Below are positions 34,166 to 41,680 of a stretch of DNA of 64,000 nucleotides, piece after piece (position 1 is the first letter of the stretch; every line of letters starts with the position of its first letter). The translations under genes and the position numbers were made by a program. Source of the DNA: Exiguobacterium sp. RIT594 (GTDB taxonomy: Bacteria > Bacillota > Bacilli > Exiguobacteriales > Exiguobacteriaceae); contig NZ_QPKF01000001.1 of the NCBI RefSeq assembly GCF_003339585.1, positions 1,054,001 through 1,118,000 on the forward strand, written 5' to 3'. The notes below the pieces were generated by a model. That model was given only the letters and a program-made list of their open reading frames with translations, was not told where the DNA came from and did not search any database.

Positions 34166-34208
34166 AACAAGCGTCCGTCTCCCATGAAGGAAACGGACGC
34201 TTGTTTAT
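34166..34208 (+). terminator. Terminator after the chemoreceptor gene
   Basis: 13-bp perfect stem: 34166-34178 (aacaagcgtccgt) with 34193-34205, followed by TTATGA. Confidence 0.85.
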
Positions 34209-34275
34209 GATAAAATTTGGTTTGATATTGCTGTAGACTACATACGATCCGCACCACCTGAAAGGATGATTGACG

Positions 34276-34677
34276 ATGAAACAAATCCATCACCTCTGTA
34301 TTCAAACGACCGACTACACCGCGTCGAAAACATTTTATGAACAACTGGGATTCGAACTGGTCCAGGAATCCCCTGATTTCCACACCCGTGCTTTTAACAG
34401 TTGGCTGAAGCTCGGTGACTTTTACATCGAACTGCAGACGAACAAAGTTGACGAGACATTGACGCCTTATACGAAACATACGTCCGGTCCCGTTCATTTC
34501 GCTTTGTACGTCGATGATCTGCAGGCAGATGTCGCACGGCTCGAACAACTCGGCATGCCGTTTTTGCCGAAACACGGCGGTAACATCTACTTCGTCGTCG
34601 ACGGTCACCTCAGTAAGTTAAAAGCACCGGAAGGAACGATCATCGAGTTGCGGGATACGTGGACGATCAACGGCTGA
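34276..34677 (+). CDS. VOC family protein
   Basis: 133 residues with two VOC modules: HHLCIQTTDYTASKTFYEQL at the start and VHFALYVDDLQADVARLEQL at the centre, plus APEGTIIELRD near the end. Metal-ligand-like His5, His70 and Glu126 positions match the family. Substrate unknown. ATG 34276 follows AAAGGATG at 8 nt. Between a terminator and the convergent DUF1048 gene. Confidence 0.88.
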   Translation: MKQIHHLCIQTTDYTASKTFYEQLGFELVQESPDFHTRAFNSWLKLGDFYIELQTNKVDETLTPYTKHTSGPVHFALYVDDLQADVARLEQLGMPFLPKHGGNIYFVVDGHLSKLKAPEGTIIELRDTWTING

Positions 34678-34690
34678 GGCATTTTCCGTG

Positions 34691-35029
34691 TTACTTATGA
34701 TTGATCGATTCATTTAATTTGGTACGATATCGATCATTCCAGGAAGGTTCGCCCTTGATGAGATCGTCACAGAACGCGGCGACATCCGGTCCCGTGATCT
34801 CTGTGACGGTTTTGCCTTCTGCTGCCCCCATCTCAAACAAGTCGAGTAATCCCTCAAAAATGCGACGAGTCGACGGCCAATCAACCGGTCCTCCGGCAAT
34901 CGCCAGATACTTCTGAATCGCACGATAGGCATGGAGATAGTCGGCAGGTAAAGTTTTCACGCGACGCTCCATCGCGCGGTAGTGCCGTTTATCCTCTAAG
35001 TTACCTATGATTTTTTCAACGATACTCAT
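34691..35029 (-). CDS. DUF1048 protein
   Basis: 112 residues, all helical: [20 protein letters not shown], then [16 protein letters not shown] and [20 protein letters not shown]. It is recognised as DUF1048, whose members commonly follow PadR genes and form small helical proteins of unknown activity. The start ATG 35029 follows AAAGGAG. It overlaps the upstream PadR gene by four bases (ATGA), which makes it the likely effector of that circuit. Confidence 0.85.
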   Translation of the reverse strand: MSIVEKIIGNLEDKRHYRAMERRVKTLPADYLHAYRAIQKYLAIAGGPVDWPSTRRIFEGLLDLFEMGAAEGKTVTEITGPDVAAFCDDLIKGEPSWNDRYRTKLNESINHK

Positions 35030-35367
35030 ACTCGTTCTCCTTTCGGTTGACTCATTTTCAGCTCTGTCAGCTTGCTTGAAACGAAGCGCCAACGCTCCCA
35101 GAACGAAGCCAGCCGCGCTTGACCGGCAGCATTCAAAGTATAAAACTTCCGTGGCGGTCCTTGTGTCGATGGTTTTTTGACGGTATCGACGAGTTGATTT
35201 TTTTCAAGCCGCATCGTGATCGTGTAGACCGTTCCTTCCACGACATCCGTAAAGCCCAACTCACGTAACTGTCTTGTGATTTCATATCCGTACGTCTCTT
35301 CCCGGCTGATGATTTCGAGCACACATCCTTCGAGCACGCCTTTCAACATTTCTGTGATGTCTTCCAC
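35026..35367 (-). CDS. PadR family transcriptional repressor (short form)
   Basis: 113 residues, a PadR-s2 protein: winged helix with [16 protein letters not shown], then [18 protein letters not shown] and [17 protein letters not shown], ending in a short dimerisation helix. It lacks the Vir_act_alpha_C domain of the larger PadR at 16243. It lies in an operon with DUF1048. Its promoter at 35397-35441 carries two abutting dyads, the expected site of autorepression. Confidence 0.92.
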   Translation of the reverse strand: MEDITEMLKGVLEGCVLEIISREETYGYEITRQLRELGFTDVVEGTVYTITMRLEKNQLVDTVKKPSTQGPPRKFYTLNAAGQARLASFWERWRFVSSKLTELKMSQPKGERV

Positions 35368-35396
35368 GGCATTCCCTCCACTTCAGTACTCTGTAC

Positions 35397-35441
35397 TACT
35401 ATCTACAAGTATATAGTAATACTTACTAGTGAGTATGTCAA
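35397..35441 (-). promoter_or_regulatory. Promoter with two stacked dyads, PadR-DUF1048 operon
   Basis: Minus strand: -35 TTGACA (plus 35436-35441), 17-nt spacer, -10 TACTAT (plus 35413-35418), a near-consensus promoter. An 18-bp dyad (35419-35436, 16 of 18 positions symmetric) fills the spacer and a 22-bp dyad (35397-35418, 18 of 22) covers the -10 and start. Both arms share TACT/AGTA. Confidence 0.72.
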
Positions 35442-35460
35442 ACGTCCATTCCGAAGAAAA

Positions 35461-35517
35461 ACACATATTCAAGTAAGAGATTGGGAAATTAATTCCCGCC
35501 CCTACTTCAATATGTGT
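35461..35517 (-). terminator. Terminator of the alpha-glucoside operon
   Basis: Nested hairpin: outer arms 35461-35475 and 35503-35517 (acacatatt-aagta type, 14 of 15 pairs) with an inner GGGAA/TTCCC pair (35483-35487, 35493-35497), followed on the minus strand by five T. Confidence 0.82.
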
Positions 35518-35536
35518 TCTTAATTCATACCGCTGA

Positions 35537-36970
35537 TTACTGATCAACTCGATTAAAGCGTTTGGATTTTGCGAATACCAATGTCAGGATAAAGGAAACG
35601 ATGACGGATAATAGGACGGCAATTAAAAAATCGATGATACTACCGGGTTTCATCGTGACGAAGCCTGTGATTCCGGCAGGACCGGGCGCGACATTCAAGA
35701 TTTTTGTAAATGCCGCGTAGGCTCCACCTACCGCTGACCCTAACATCGCCGCATAAAATGGATACTTCAAACGAAGATTGACACCGAACATAGCGGGCTC
35801 CGTAATCCCGAGCAGCGCGGATAATCCGGATGAAACGCCGATACTTTTTAATTTCGAATCGCGTGTCGTTAGCATCGCAGCAAATGTTGCGCCGCCTTGC
35901 GCTACGTTATTACAGGCGACCAGTGCCAGTAAAAAGGATCCGCCACCTGCAATCAGCTGGATATCAACCGGTAACAAACTATGATGCATACCGGTCAATG
36001 TCAACGGAGCTAAAAAGAGTCCGAAAATCGCACCACCGACGAATCCTAACGTGTCGTACATCCAAACGAGGCTTTCGGCAAGGACGTTCCCCGCACTCCG
36101 CATCACACCTCCTACAAAGACAAACGTCAAGACGGCCGTAATGAACACTGACAACAACGGAGTCAGCAAATTATCGAGCGCAGACGGCATGACTCTGCGA
36201 ATCCGTTTTTCTGTAAAGGCTAATACGAAAGACGAGGCTAGGACAGGTAAGACCGTTCCCTGGTAGCCCACTTTCTCAATTTCAAACCCGAATATGTTCC
36301 ACGCCGGAACGGTCTGATCAATGACTGCCTGACCGTATCCATAAGCGTTCAGCAAGTCCGGATGCACCATGATCATCCCGATGACGGCTCCCAGGTAGGG
36401 ATTCCCACCAAAAATCCGTGTCGCCGAGAAGCCGATTAATATCGGTAAGAAGACAAACGCCGCATTGGCGAAGAGATTGATCATGCTCGCCAAATCAGCA
36501 ATTCCGGGATACAGATCAATCAAAGATTTTCCGCTGATGAACAGACCCTGAGATGTCAGGACATTGTTGATTCCCATCAGTAAACCGGCTGCGACAAGCG
36601 CCGGAATGACCGGAACGAAGATGTCCGACAATAATTTAATCAAACGCTGAAAGCGATTCATTTTTTGATCAGCATCTTTTTTTACATCCTTTTTATTCGA
36701 AGTCTCGATGCCCGCAAGTTGGATGAATTCCCGGTAAACTTCGTCGACCGTACCGGCTCCGATAATGACTTGGAATTGTCCGCCACTTAAAAATTGACCT
36801 TTGACTAAATCGATTTCCTCTAATACTTTCGTGTCGACGCGCTTGTCATCCTGGAGGACAAGGCGCAGCCGTGTCGCACAGTGCGAGGCACTGATGACAT
36901 TATCCGGGCCGCCAATCGCTTCCAGAATTTCTTCTGCTACCACGTCGTATGTATTTTGCTTAATCTTCAT
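35537..36970 (-). CDS. PTS EIIBC permease, sucrose/trehalose/alpha-glucoside type
   Basis: 477 residues. The EIIB domain is N-terminal (about 1-85) and has the phosphocysteine motif SASHCATRLRLVL (Cys31). The EIIC domain (about 105-470) shows about ten membrane segments with VIPALVAAGLLMGI, GMHHSLLPVD, and GITEPAMFGVNL, the pattern of the Glc superfamily subtypes for sucrose and trehalose. There is no EIIA domain, so a separate glucose-type EIIA is needed. It takes up and phosphorylates an alpha-glucoside. The start at 36970 overlaps the last 11 bases of the upstream glucosidase gene, giving coupled translation. The exact sugar is not settled. Confidence 0.85.
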   Translation of the reverse strand: MKIKQNTYDVVAEEILEAIGGPDNVISASHCATRLRLVLQDDKRVDTKVLEEIDLVKGQFLSGGQFQVIIGAGTVDEVYREFIQLAGIETSNKKDVKKDADQKMNRFQRLIKLLSDIFVPVIPALVAAGLLMGINNVLTSQGLFISGKSLIDLYPGIADLASMINLFANAAFVFLPILIGFSATRIFGGNPYLGAVIGMIMVHPDLLNAYGYGQAVIDQTVPAWNIFGFEIEKVGYQGTVLPVLASSFVLAFTEKRIRRVMPSALDNLLTPLLSVFITAVLTFVFVGGVMRSAGNVLAESLVWMYDTLGFVGGAIFGLFLAPLTLTGMHHSLLPVDIQLIAGGGSFLLALVACNNVAQGGATFAAMLTTRDSKLKSIGVSSGLSALLGITEPAMFGVNLRLKYPFYAAMLGSAVGGAYAAFTKILNVAPGPAGITGFVTMKPGSIIDFLIAVLLSVIVSFILTLVFAKSKRFNRVDQ

Positions 36971-38612
36971 TCCCTGATTCTCCTCTTTTCTCAAGATACA
37001 TGATGGCTTCATACGGACGCAGATACACGTCTTCCAGTTCAACGGAAGAATCTTTATAATTGCTACTCAAAATGATCCGTTTTTCCGCTCCCGGAAAGAC
37101 GATTGAGACGGGTTGTTCATAAAAGTTACAGACGACGACCAGTGTCTTGCCTTGAAAATGACGCTCGTATGCAAAGACTTGTTCATGTTGTTCAAGAATC
37201 AATCTAAAGGATCCATACACAAGGACGTCATGTTTTTTCCGAAGGGCAATCAATGCCTGGTAATGATAAAAGATGGAGTCCGGATCATGTAGTGCCTGCT
37301 CGACGTTGATATCCTCATGATTTTCGTTGAGTTTCATCCATGGTGTCGCGTCTGAAAAACCGGCATGCCGGTCCCGATTCCACTGCATCGGCGTCCGTGC
37401 ATTGTCTCTCGCCTTTAATCGGATGGCTGCCATCGTTTGTTCATGACTGAACCCTTTTTTAATCCGTTCACGGTATATGTTTTGTGTTTCGATATCTTTA
37501 TAATCCGCGAGGGAGGCATAAGCCGCATTCGTCATCCCAATCTCTTCCCCTTGATAAATATAAGGGGTACCCTGCATGCCGTGTAAAAGTGTTGCCAACA
37601 TTTTCGCTGATTCCACTCGAAATTCCTGATCGTTCCCCCATCTGGAAACGATCCGCGGCAAGTCGTGATTATTCCAAAATAAACTGTTCCATCCGTTAGA
37701 ATGAAGAGCTGTTTGCCATGTATTCAAAACACGCTTCAACTCTGTTAATACGAGCGGTTGTACATCCCAACGTTGTTTTCCGGGGATTTTATCCAATTGA
37801 AGATGCTCGAACTGAAATACCATACTCAATTCCTGCCGTTCCGGATCAGAGTAAAGGGGTGCATTTTCTGGCGTTGCCCCCCACGTCTCACCGACCGTCA
37901 ATAAATCATGGCTTCCAAATGTATGCTCGTACATCTCTTGTAAGTACGGATGAAGCATGGGTCCGTTTTCCTTGATTTGATGGTCCGGATCTTTACCAAT
38001 CAAATCGATGACGTCCATTCGGAATCCACTCACCCCTTTATCAATCCAAAAATTCATCATGTCATAGATATCATGACGTAACTTTTGATTCGACCAGTTT
38101 AAATCAGGTTGTGCGTCGCTGTAGAAATGTAAGTAGTACTGATCCGTTTCAGCATGCCATTTCCATGCCGCCCCACCAAAGTTAGACTGCAACTCATTCG
38201 GAACCCCTCCCTTTATAGGATCGCGCCATATATAATAATCGCGGAACGGATTATCTTTTGCCTGCAATGCTTGTTGGAACCAGTGGTGCTGATCGGACGT
38301 ATGATTGACGACCAAATCCATGATCAGTCGGATACCACGATTTTTACATGCCTCAATCAGCTGTTCAAAATCTTCCATCGTGCCATATTCAGGCGAAATC
38401 GAATAGTAATCACTAATATCATATCCGTTATCGATTTGAGGCGATTGATAGACAGGACATAACCAGATCACATCTGCTCCTAATCTTTTGATGTAATCTA
38501 ACTTCTGGATAACACCCTTTAAATCGCCTATACTTGTATCTGGACGACCAGCTTTAAAACTTTTTGGATAAATTTGATAAATCACACTTGTGTGCCACCA
38601 TTTTTTAATCAT
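36960..38612 (-). CDS. GH13 alpha-glucosidase (oligo-1,6-glucosidase/DexB-like; possible trehalose-6-phosphate hydrolase)
   Basis: 550 residues, a GH13 (beta/alpha)8 barrel. The conserved regions are DLVVNHTSDQHH at about 99-110, GFRMDVIDLIG near 196-206 with nucleophile Asp200, VGETWG with acid/base Glu242, and FWNNHDLPR with Asp317. Val201 after the nucleophile is the residue linked in GH13_31 to alpha-1,6 specificity. The stretches NNHDLPR and VFQFEHLQLD recall DexB and MalL. Because it is in an operon with a PTS permease, a phosphorylated disaccharide might also be its substrate (trehalose-6-phosphate or similar). A Shine-Dalgarno with AAGGGGTG precedes ATG; a cre-like site lies upstream. 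Confidence 0.85.
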   Translation of the reverse strand: MIKKWWHTSVIYQIYPKSFKAGRPDTSIGDLKGVIQKLDYIKRLGADVIWLCPVYQSPQIDNGYDISDYYSISPEYGTMEDFEQLIEACKNRGIRLIMDLVVNHTSDQHHWFQQALQAKDNPFRDYYIWRDPIKGGVPNELQSNFGGAAWKWHAETDQYYLHFYSDAQPDLNWSNQKLRHDIYDMMNFWIDKGVSGFRMDVIDLIGKDPDHQIKENGPMLHPYLQEMYEHTFGSHDLLTVGETWGATPENAPLYSDPERQELSMVFQFEHLQLDKIPGKQRWDVQPLVLTELKRVLNTWQTALHSNGWNSLFWNNHDLPRIVSRWGNDQEFRVESAKMLATLLHGMQGTPYIYQGEEIGMTNAAYASLADYKDIETQNIYRERIKKGFSHEQTMAAIRLKARDNARTPMQWNRDRHAGFSDATPWMKLNENHEDINVEQALHDPDSIFYHYQALIALRKKHDVLVYGSFRLILEQHEQVFAYERHFQGKTLVVVCNFYEQPVSIVFPGAEKRIILSSNYKDSSVELEDVYLRPYEAIMYLEKRGESGNED

Positions 38613-38631
38613 TTCTTTTCACACCCCTTGT

Positions 38632-38645
38632 TGAAAACCCTTACA
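38632..38645 (-). promoter_or_regulatory. Probable CcpA (cre) site upstream of the glucosidase-PTS operon
   Basis: TGAAAACCCTTACA matches the cre consensus TGWAANCGNTNWCA at every fixed position but one (C instead of G at position 8). It lies about 20 nt upstream of the glucosidase start in the region shared with the divergent AraC gene, where CcpA would repress. Confidence 0.6.
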
Positions 38646-38731
38646 AGAAGTAGTGTAGCCGTTTTTGAAAGCAATATTCTTGTACAAAAATGAATAATAA
38701 ATAGCACATTTTTGACAAAGGAGAAATTAGG

Positions 38732-39616
38732 ATGCATCTTCAGCAAGAGTTGCGCGAGACTTCAATTCATGGGACATTGGATTTTCCGTTACATATTTAC
38801 AGTAAACAAAAACCGAATGGTTATCATGTCGGTTTTCATTGGCATAAAGAGATTGAACTAATTTTTGTCGAGGCGGGCGAACTGGTTCTTGCCCTTGATT
38901 CGGAGGTCCATCTTTTACAGGCGGGGGATATCGCACTGATCAATGCCGAGGATTTACATCAATTATCAGCGTCCGGTTCGTCTTTTCATCACGCAATCGT
39001 TTTTCACCCGAAGATGTTTGGCTTTGATTATCCGGATGCCATCCAAACACATTACATCCGACCCTTGATTTCAAACAAAGTCCGCTTTCGTTCCGTACAC
39101 GAACTGCCTAACGCAGTTCGTCTTCAACTACGGACGTACATTCAAGAAATCATTCAGCACTACGAGGAAGCGAATCAATTAAAGTTATTCCATGTCAAAA
39201 CGATTCTTTTCCAACTTCTTTATGTGCTGTTTAAAGAGGATGTGTTTGAGCCGGTTCAACCTGAAATGAAGCGGAAACAAGCAAACATTCAAAAAATCCT
39301 GACGTATATCACGGAACAGTATGCCACTAAAATCACGATGGAGGATTTAGCAGGAATCGTCCAAATGAACACTTCCTATTTTTCACGGTATTTTAAAAGC
39401 GTGATTGGGGTTTCACCGCTCCATTATTTGAATCAGTATCGGTGTGAACAAGCTGCCATCTTGTTACGCGAGACCGATTATCTTGTCCTTGATATCGCAT
39501 TGATGACCGGATTTGACCATTTCAGCTACTTCATTAAAAAGTTTAAACAAGTCAAACAAATGACACCTTCTGAATTTAGAAAAGCGCATGCTGCTTTTTC
39601 CTCCCATCGCGTTTGA
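38732..39616 (+). CDS. AraC family transcriptional regulator
   Basis: 294 residues. The cupin-like N-terminal domain (about 20-150) has HWHKEIELIFVEAGELVL and LLQAGDIALINAEDLHQL. The C-terminal DNA-binding domain (about 195-290) has two helix-turn-helix units: MEDLAGIVQMNTSYFSRYFK and VLDIALMTGFDHFSYFIKKF. This is the typical layout of a sugar-responsive activator. It is divergent from the glucosidase-PTS operon 119 nt away and is its probable regulator. AAAGGAGAA precedes ATG 38732. Confidence 0.92.
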   Translation: MHLQQELRETSIHGTLDFPLHIYSKQKPNGYHVGFHWHKEIELIFVEAGELVLALDSEVHLLQAGDIALINAEDLHQLSASGSSFHHAIVFHPKMFGFDYPDAIQTHYIRPLISNKVRFRSVHELPNAVRLQLRTYIQEIIQHYEEANQLKLFHVKTILFQLLYVLFKEDVFEPVQPEMKRKQANIQKILTYITEQYATKITMEDLAGIVQMNTSYFSRYFKSVIGVSPLHYLNQYRCEQAAILLRETDYLVLDIALMTGFDHFSYFIKKFKQVKQMTPSEFRKAHAAFSSHRV

Positions 39617-39660
39617 ATTCAAGTAAATTTTTCATTCAGATGCACTAACAGCAAGGCAAC

Positions 39661-39710
39661 AAAAAATGCTTATACCGATTTAGCGTTCCGGCATAAGCAT
39701 TTTTTGATAA
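39661..39710. terminator. Bidirectional terminator
   Basis: 13-bp perfect stem: 39661-39673 (A6 then tgcttat) with 39693-39705 (ataagcat then T6), serving both the AraC gene and the convergent minus-strand operon. Confidence 0.85.
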
Positions 39711-39726
39711 CTCATGATGATTCCTT

Positions 39727-40092
39727 TCATTTGATTCCCAAATTCTCGAGATACGTCGTTTTTGCCTTGTCGAGTTGATCGGACACCGTCTTTATATCCG
39801 TCACCCGCACGTACCGGTCACCCTGCTTTTGGTAAACACTTTTTTTATCTCCCTGCAGAGGTGCATCATAGTACAGTTCAATCCAGTCCCCATCGTCACT
39901 CACCTCGATACCGGTCTCTTTCCGCTCGATGGGTGCCTCGTTCTGACGAATAAGTTCTTCGTTTTCCAGTTTAATCACGGTCTCGATGGATTCATTAAAT
40001 TTCTTTTTATAGTCAGGCGCCGGTGGTTCCCGGAATAGATAAAAAATCAGTATGGCACCGAGACCGGCAACCAGCATCTTCCGAAAATCCAT
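39727..40092 (-). CDS. Membrane-anchored protein, unknown
   Basis: 121 residues. Short N-terminal hydrophobic segment (about 5-20, MLVAGLGAILIFYLF) followed by a polar, charged domain with KKKFNESIETVIKLENEEL and a beta-rich middle (IEVSDDGDWIELYYD). Probably anchored with its domain outside the cell. No family recognised. The ATG is preceded by AAAGGAGGGA. It is the last gene of a minus-strand operon that starts at about 41325. Confidence 0.72.
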   Translation of the reverse strand: MDFRKMLVAGLGAILIFYLFREPPAPDYKKKFNESIETVIKLENEELIRQNEAPIERKETGIEVSDDGDWIELYYDAPLQGDKKSVYQKQGDRYVRVTDIKTVSDQLDKAKTTYLENLGIK

Positions 40093-40125
40093 CTGATCCC
40101 TCCTTTGACAGTTGATCCTGATTTT

Positions 40126-40668
40126 TTAGAACCGGTCGACGATCCGTAAATCAGACCGCTTGTCCCATCCCTTACCGGTGACGCGTTTTTGAAAAATCGC
40201 ATGACGCGGTAATCCTTTTGAGAACAGCGGGGTCGGGCGAATCGTCCGGGTCTGTAAATCGGCTGCGCCGTAGGCCAGATACAACTGGAACTGTCCGTCT
40301 GTTAACTTCGCTGCAATCGCCGTCACCGTCTCCGGAAAATGCGCGATCGCGTCACAGGTCGAGTGATACGGTGGTAACTCGTTTTTCAGATGCATCCGCG
40401 CCTGATTTTTAACGGACCACGGCAACGGTTGCCAAGATTTCAATTGCTCTTCGTACTGTTTTTCCGTCGCTTCCGATCTATCGGTCGCGTCGTAATAGAC
40501 GACATCAATGTCCTGTTCCTCAGTCAAAGTCAGTCCCCAAATCAACGACCGGATGTAACCGGCGCAAATCCAGGCATCCGGCAGTCCGAGCCGGTCGACG
40601 AGGATTAACTGTTCGCGCAGTGTTTCATTTTCGCGTAATGCATGGTGAATTTCGTTTGTTTCCTGCAT
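40126..40668 (-). CDS. Nucleotidyltransferase family protein (NTP_transf_6, DUF925)
   Basis: 180 residues. The N-terminal helices are followed by WICAGYIRSLIWGLT and EEQDIDVVYYDATD, where DIDVV supplies the metal-binding acid pair seen in this nucleotidyltransferase subgroup; the region with HSTCDAIAHFPETVTAIAAKL completes the fold. The transferred nucleotide and acceptor are unknown. The start ATG 40668 follows GGGGGC at 7 nt; a longer frame to 40704 overlaps the upstream gene and is rejected. Member of the small membrane-protein operon, spacing 14 nt. Confidence 0.85.
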   Translation of the reverse strand: MQETNEIHHALRENETLREQLILVDRLGLPDAWICAGYIRSLIWGLTLTEEQDIDVVYYDATDRSEATEKQYEEQLKSWQPLPWSVKNQARMHLKNELPPYHSTCDAIAHFPETVTAIAAKLTDGQFQLYLAYGAADLQTRTIRPTPLFSKGLPRHAIFQKRVTGKGWDKRSDLRIVDRF

Positions 40669-40682
40669 TGCTATGCCCCCAT

Positions 40683-41159
40683 TTAAGTCTTCAGCTTCTT
40701 CCACGTCTTCGGATAGGTCCGCAACTCTTTTTTCGTCGGATGCTCGGGATCGAGTACTTTTCCGCGGCGTTCAAGAACCGTATCCGTCAGTAAGAGCACA
40801 ACGGCGAGCAACAGATAAACACCGATACTGGTGAAGAACGGCAGACTCAGATTTAATACGACCGGCAGAAAAAGACCGACCAATACGATGAAACAGTAAT
40901 CAATTACGTACTGGATCTGGATGATCCGTTTCATTGCCGGGTTCGGTGTCAGCGCCATATCCCGGTTGACTTCTTTTGAGTGCAGACGGGCAATCAGGAC
41001 CAGCGCAACGATGAGAACGGCGAACGGCCAGTAAGCCCCGCGATTGGCGACAATCAGGACAATACTTGTTCCGTACAACAGTGCACTCAATATGCGTTGT
41101 TTCATCAGTCGCCGTTTTGCCTCCTGAATGAACCGGGTCCGCTCCTGTTTATTTTTCAT
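40683..41159 (-). CDS. Small four-helix membrane protein (family with 46491-46928)
   Basis: 158 residues: N-terminal basic segment MKNKQERTRFIQEAKRRL, four hydrophobic segments (about 27-45, 50-65, 85-110, 112-130) and a charged tail. Its layout and the N-terminal NKQER box are shared with the 145-residue protein at 46491-46928 on the same strand. No function known. ATG 41159 follows GGGGGAGGA; the upstream frame to 41246 overlaps the small gene at 41176 and is rejected. Confidence 0.72.
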   Translation of the reverse strand: MKNKQERTRFIQEAKRRLMKQRILSALLYGTSIVLIVANRGAYWPFAVLIVALVLIARLHSKEVNRDMALTPNPAMKRIIQIQYVIDYCFIVLVGLFLPVVLNLSLPFFTSIGVYLLLAVVLLLTDTVLERRGKVLDPEHPTKKELRTYPKTWKKLKT

Positions 41160-41175
41160 GGATATTTCCTCCCCC

Positions 41176-41325
41176 TTACCAGGATGGCGGGTCATTTCGA
41201 TGATGGATATCCAGTTCGTGATCGTTTGACGTATACGTACGATCATCCATTGACCGTTCCCGGTAACCGCGTCGTGCCGCTAAAATCGTCATTCCTACAG
41301 CAATCACGGCAAATATACCAATCAT
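41176..41325 (-). CDS. Single-helix micro-protein, unknown (missed small gene)
   Basis: 49 residues: one hydrophobic segment (MIGIFAVIAVGMTILAA) then a charged, His-rich tail ending HHRNDPPSW. AAAAGGAGGA lies directly before, but 13 nt from the chosen ATG at 41325; an ATG at 41337 would be only about 1 nt from it, so the start is open. It ends 16 nt before the next gene's start, whose ribosome site overlaps the stop region. It is very likely the first gene of the operon down to 39727. Confidence is limited by its size. Confidence 0.5.
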   Translation of the reverse strand: MIGIFAVIAVGMTILAARRGYRERSMDDRTYTSNDHELDIHHRNDPPSW

Positions 41326-41497
41326 GATTATCGCCATTCCTCCTTTTAAAAATCCGCTACTTATATCCTATTCGCTTCCATTTACCGGATGTCCTTTAAC
41401 CAAATTAAGCAGTCATTCCGGACGATTCGTAAAAATAAATTGATGGAATTTTTAGATAATTATATCCATTCTGAACCAAAAAGGCTCTTTAATTGTA

Positions 41498-41503
41498 TAT
41501 AAT
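41498..41503 (+). promoter_or_regulatory. Candidate -10 element upstream of the giant permease operon
   Basis: TATAAT preceded by TTGTA (a TG two bases off the extended -10 position). I find no good -35 at 17 nt. It would give a leader of about 55 nt before the 38-codon ORF at 41564. Confidence 0.45.
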
Positions 41504-41563
41504 GGTAAAATAATCATTTTCACATGAAAAATATGACATACAACTTTTGAGGGAGGAACTGTG

Positions 41564-41680
41564 ATGAGCGATGTACGTAAAAATCCAATCGTCATCCGAA
41601 TGAATGAACCATCATTTATTGAACCTGTTGTTTCGTTTTTTTCTAGTCAAAGGATGATTGGAGGAACGGCTGATGCTTAA
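41564..41680 (+). CDS. 38-residue ORF overlapping the start of the giant permease (leader peptide or small subunit)
   Basis: Strong ribosome site GAGGGAGGAA five to ten nt before ATG 41564; 38 codons (MSDVRKNPIVIRMNEPSF..., ending GGTADA) with the stop at 41678-41680. The stop lies 5-7 nt inside the permease gene, which starts at ATG 41673, so the frames overlap by 8 bases and share the ribosome site GGAGG at 41660-41664. No signal peptide or hydrophobic segment. It is too short for a transporter ATPase. A coupling leader is the simplest view. Confidence 0.5.
   Translation: MSDVRKNPIVIRMNEPSFIEPVVSFFSSQRMIGGTADA

Noticed and set aside
36960-38612. Naming the gene treA
   Set aside because: Motifs are nearer to DexB/MalL-type glucosidases, so the trehalose-6-phosphate assignment is not secure.
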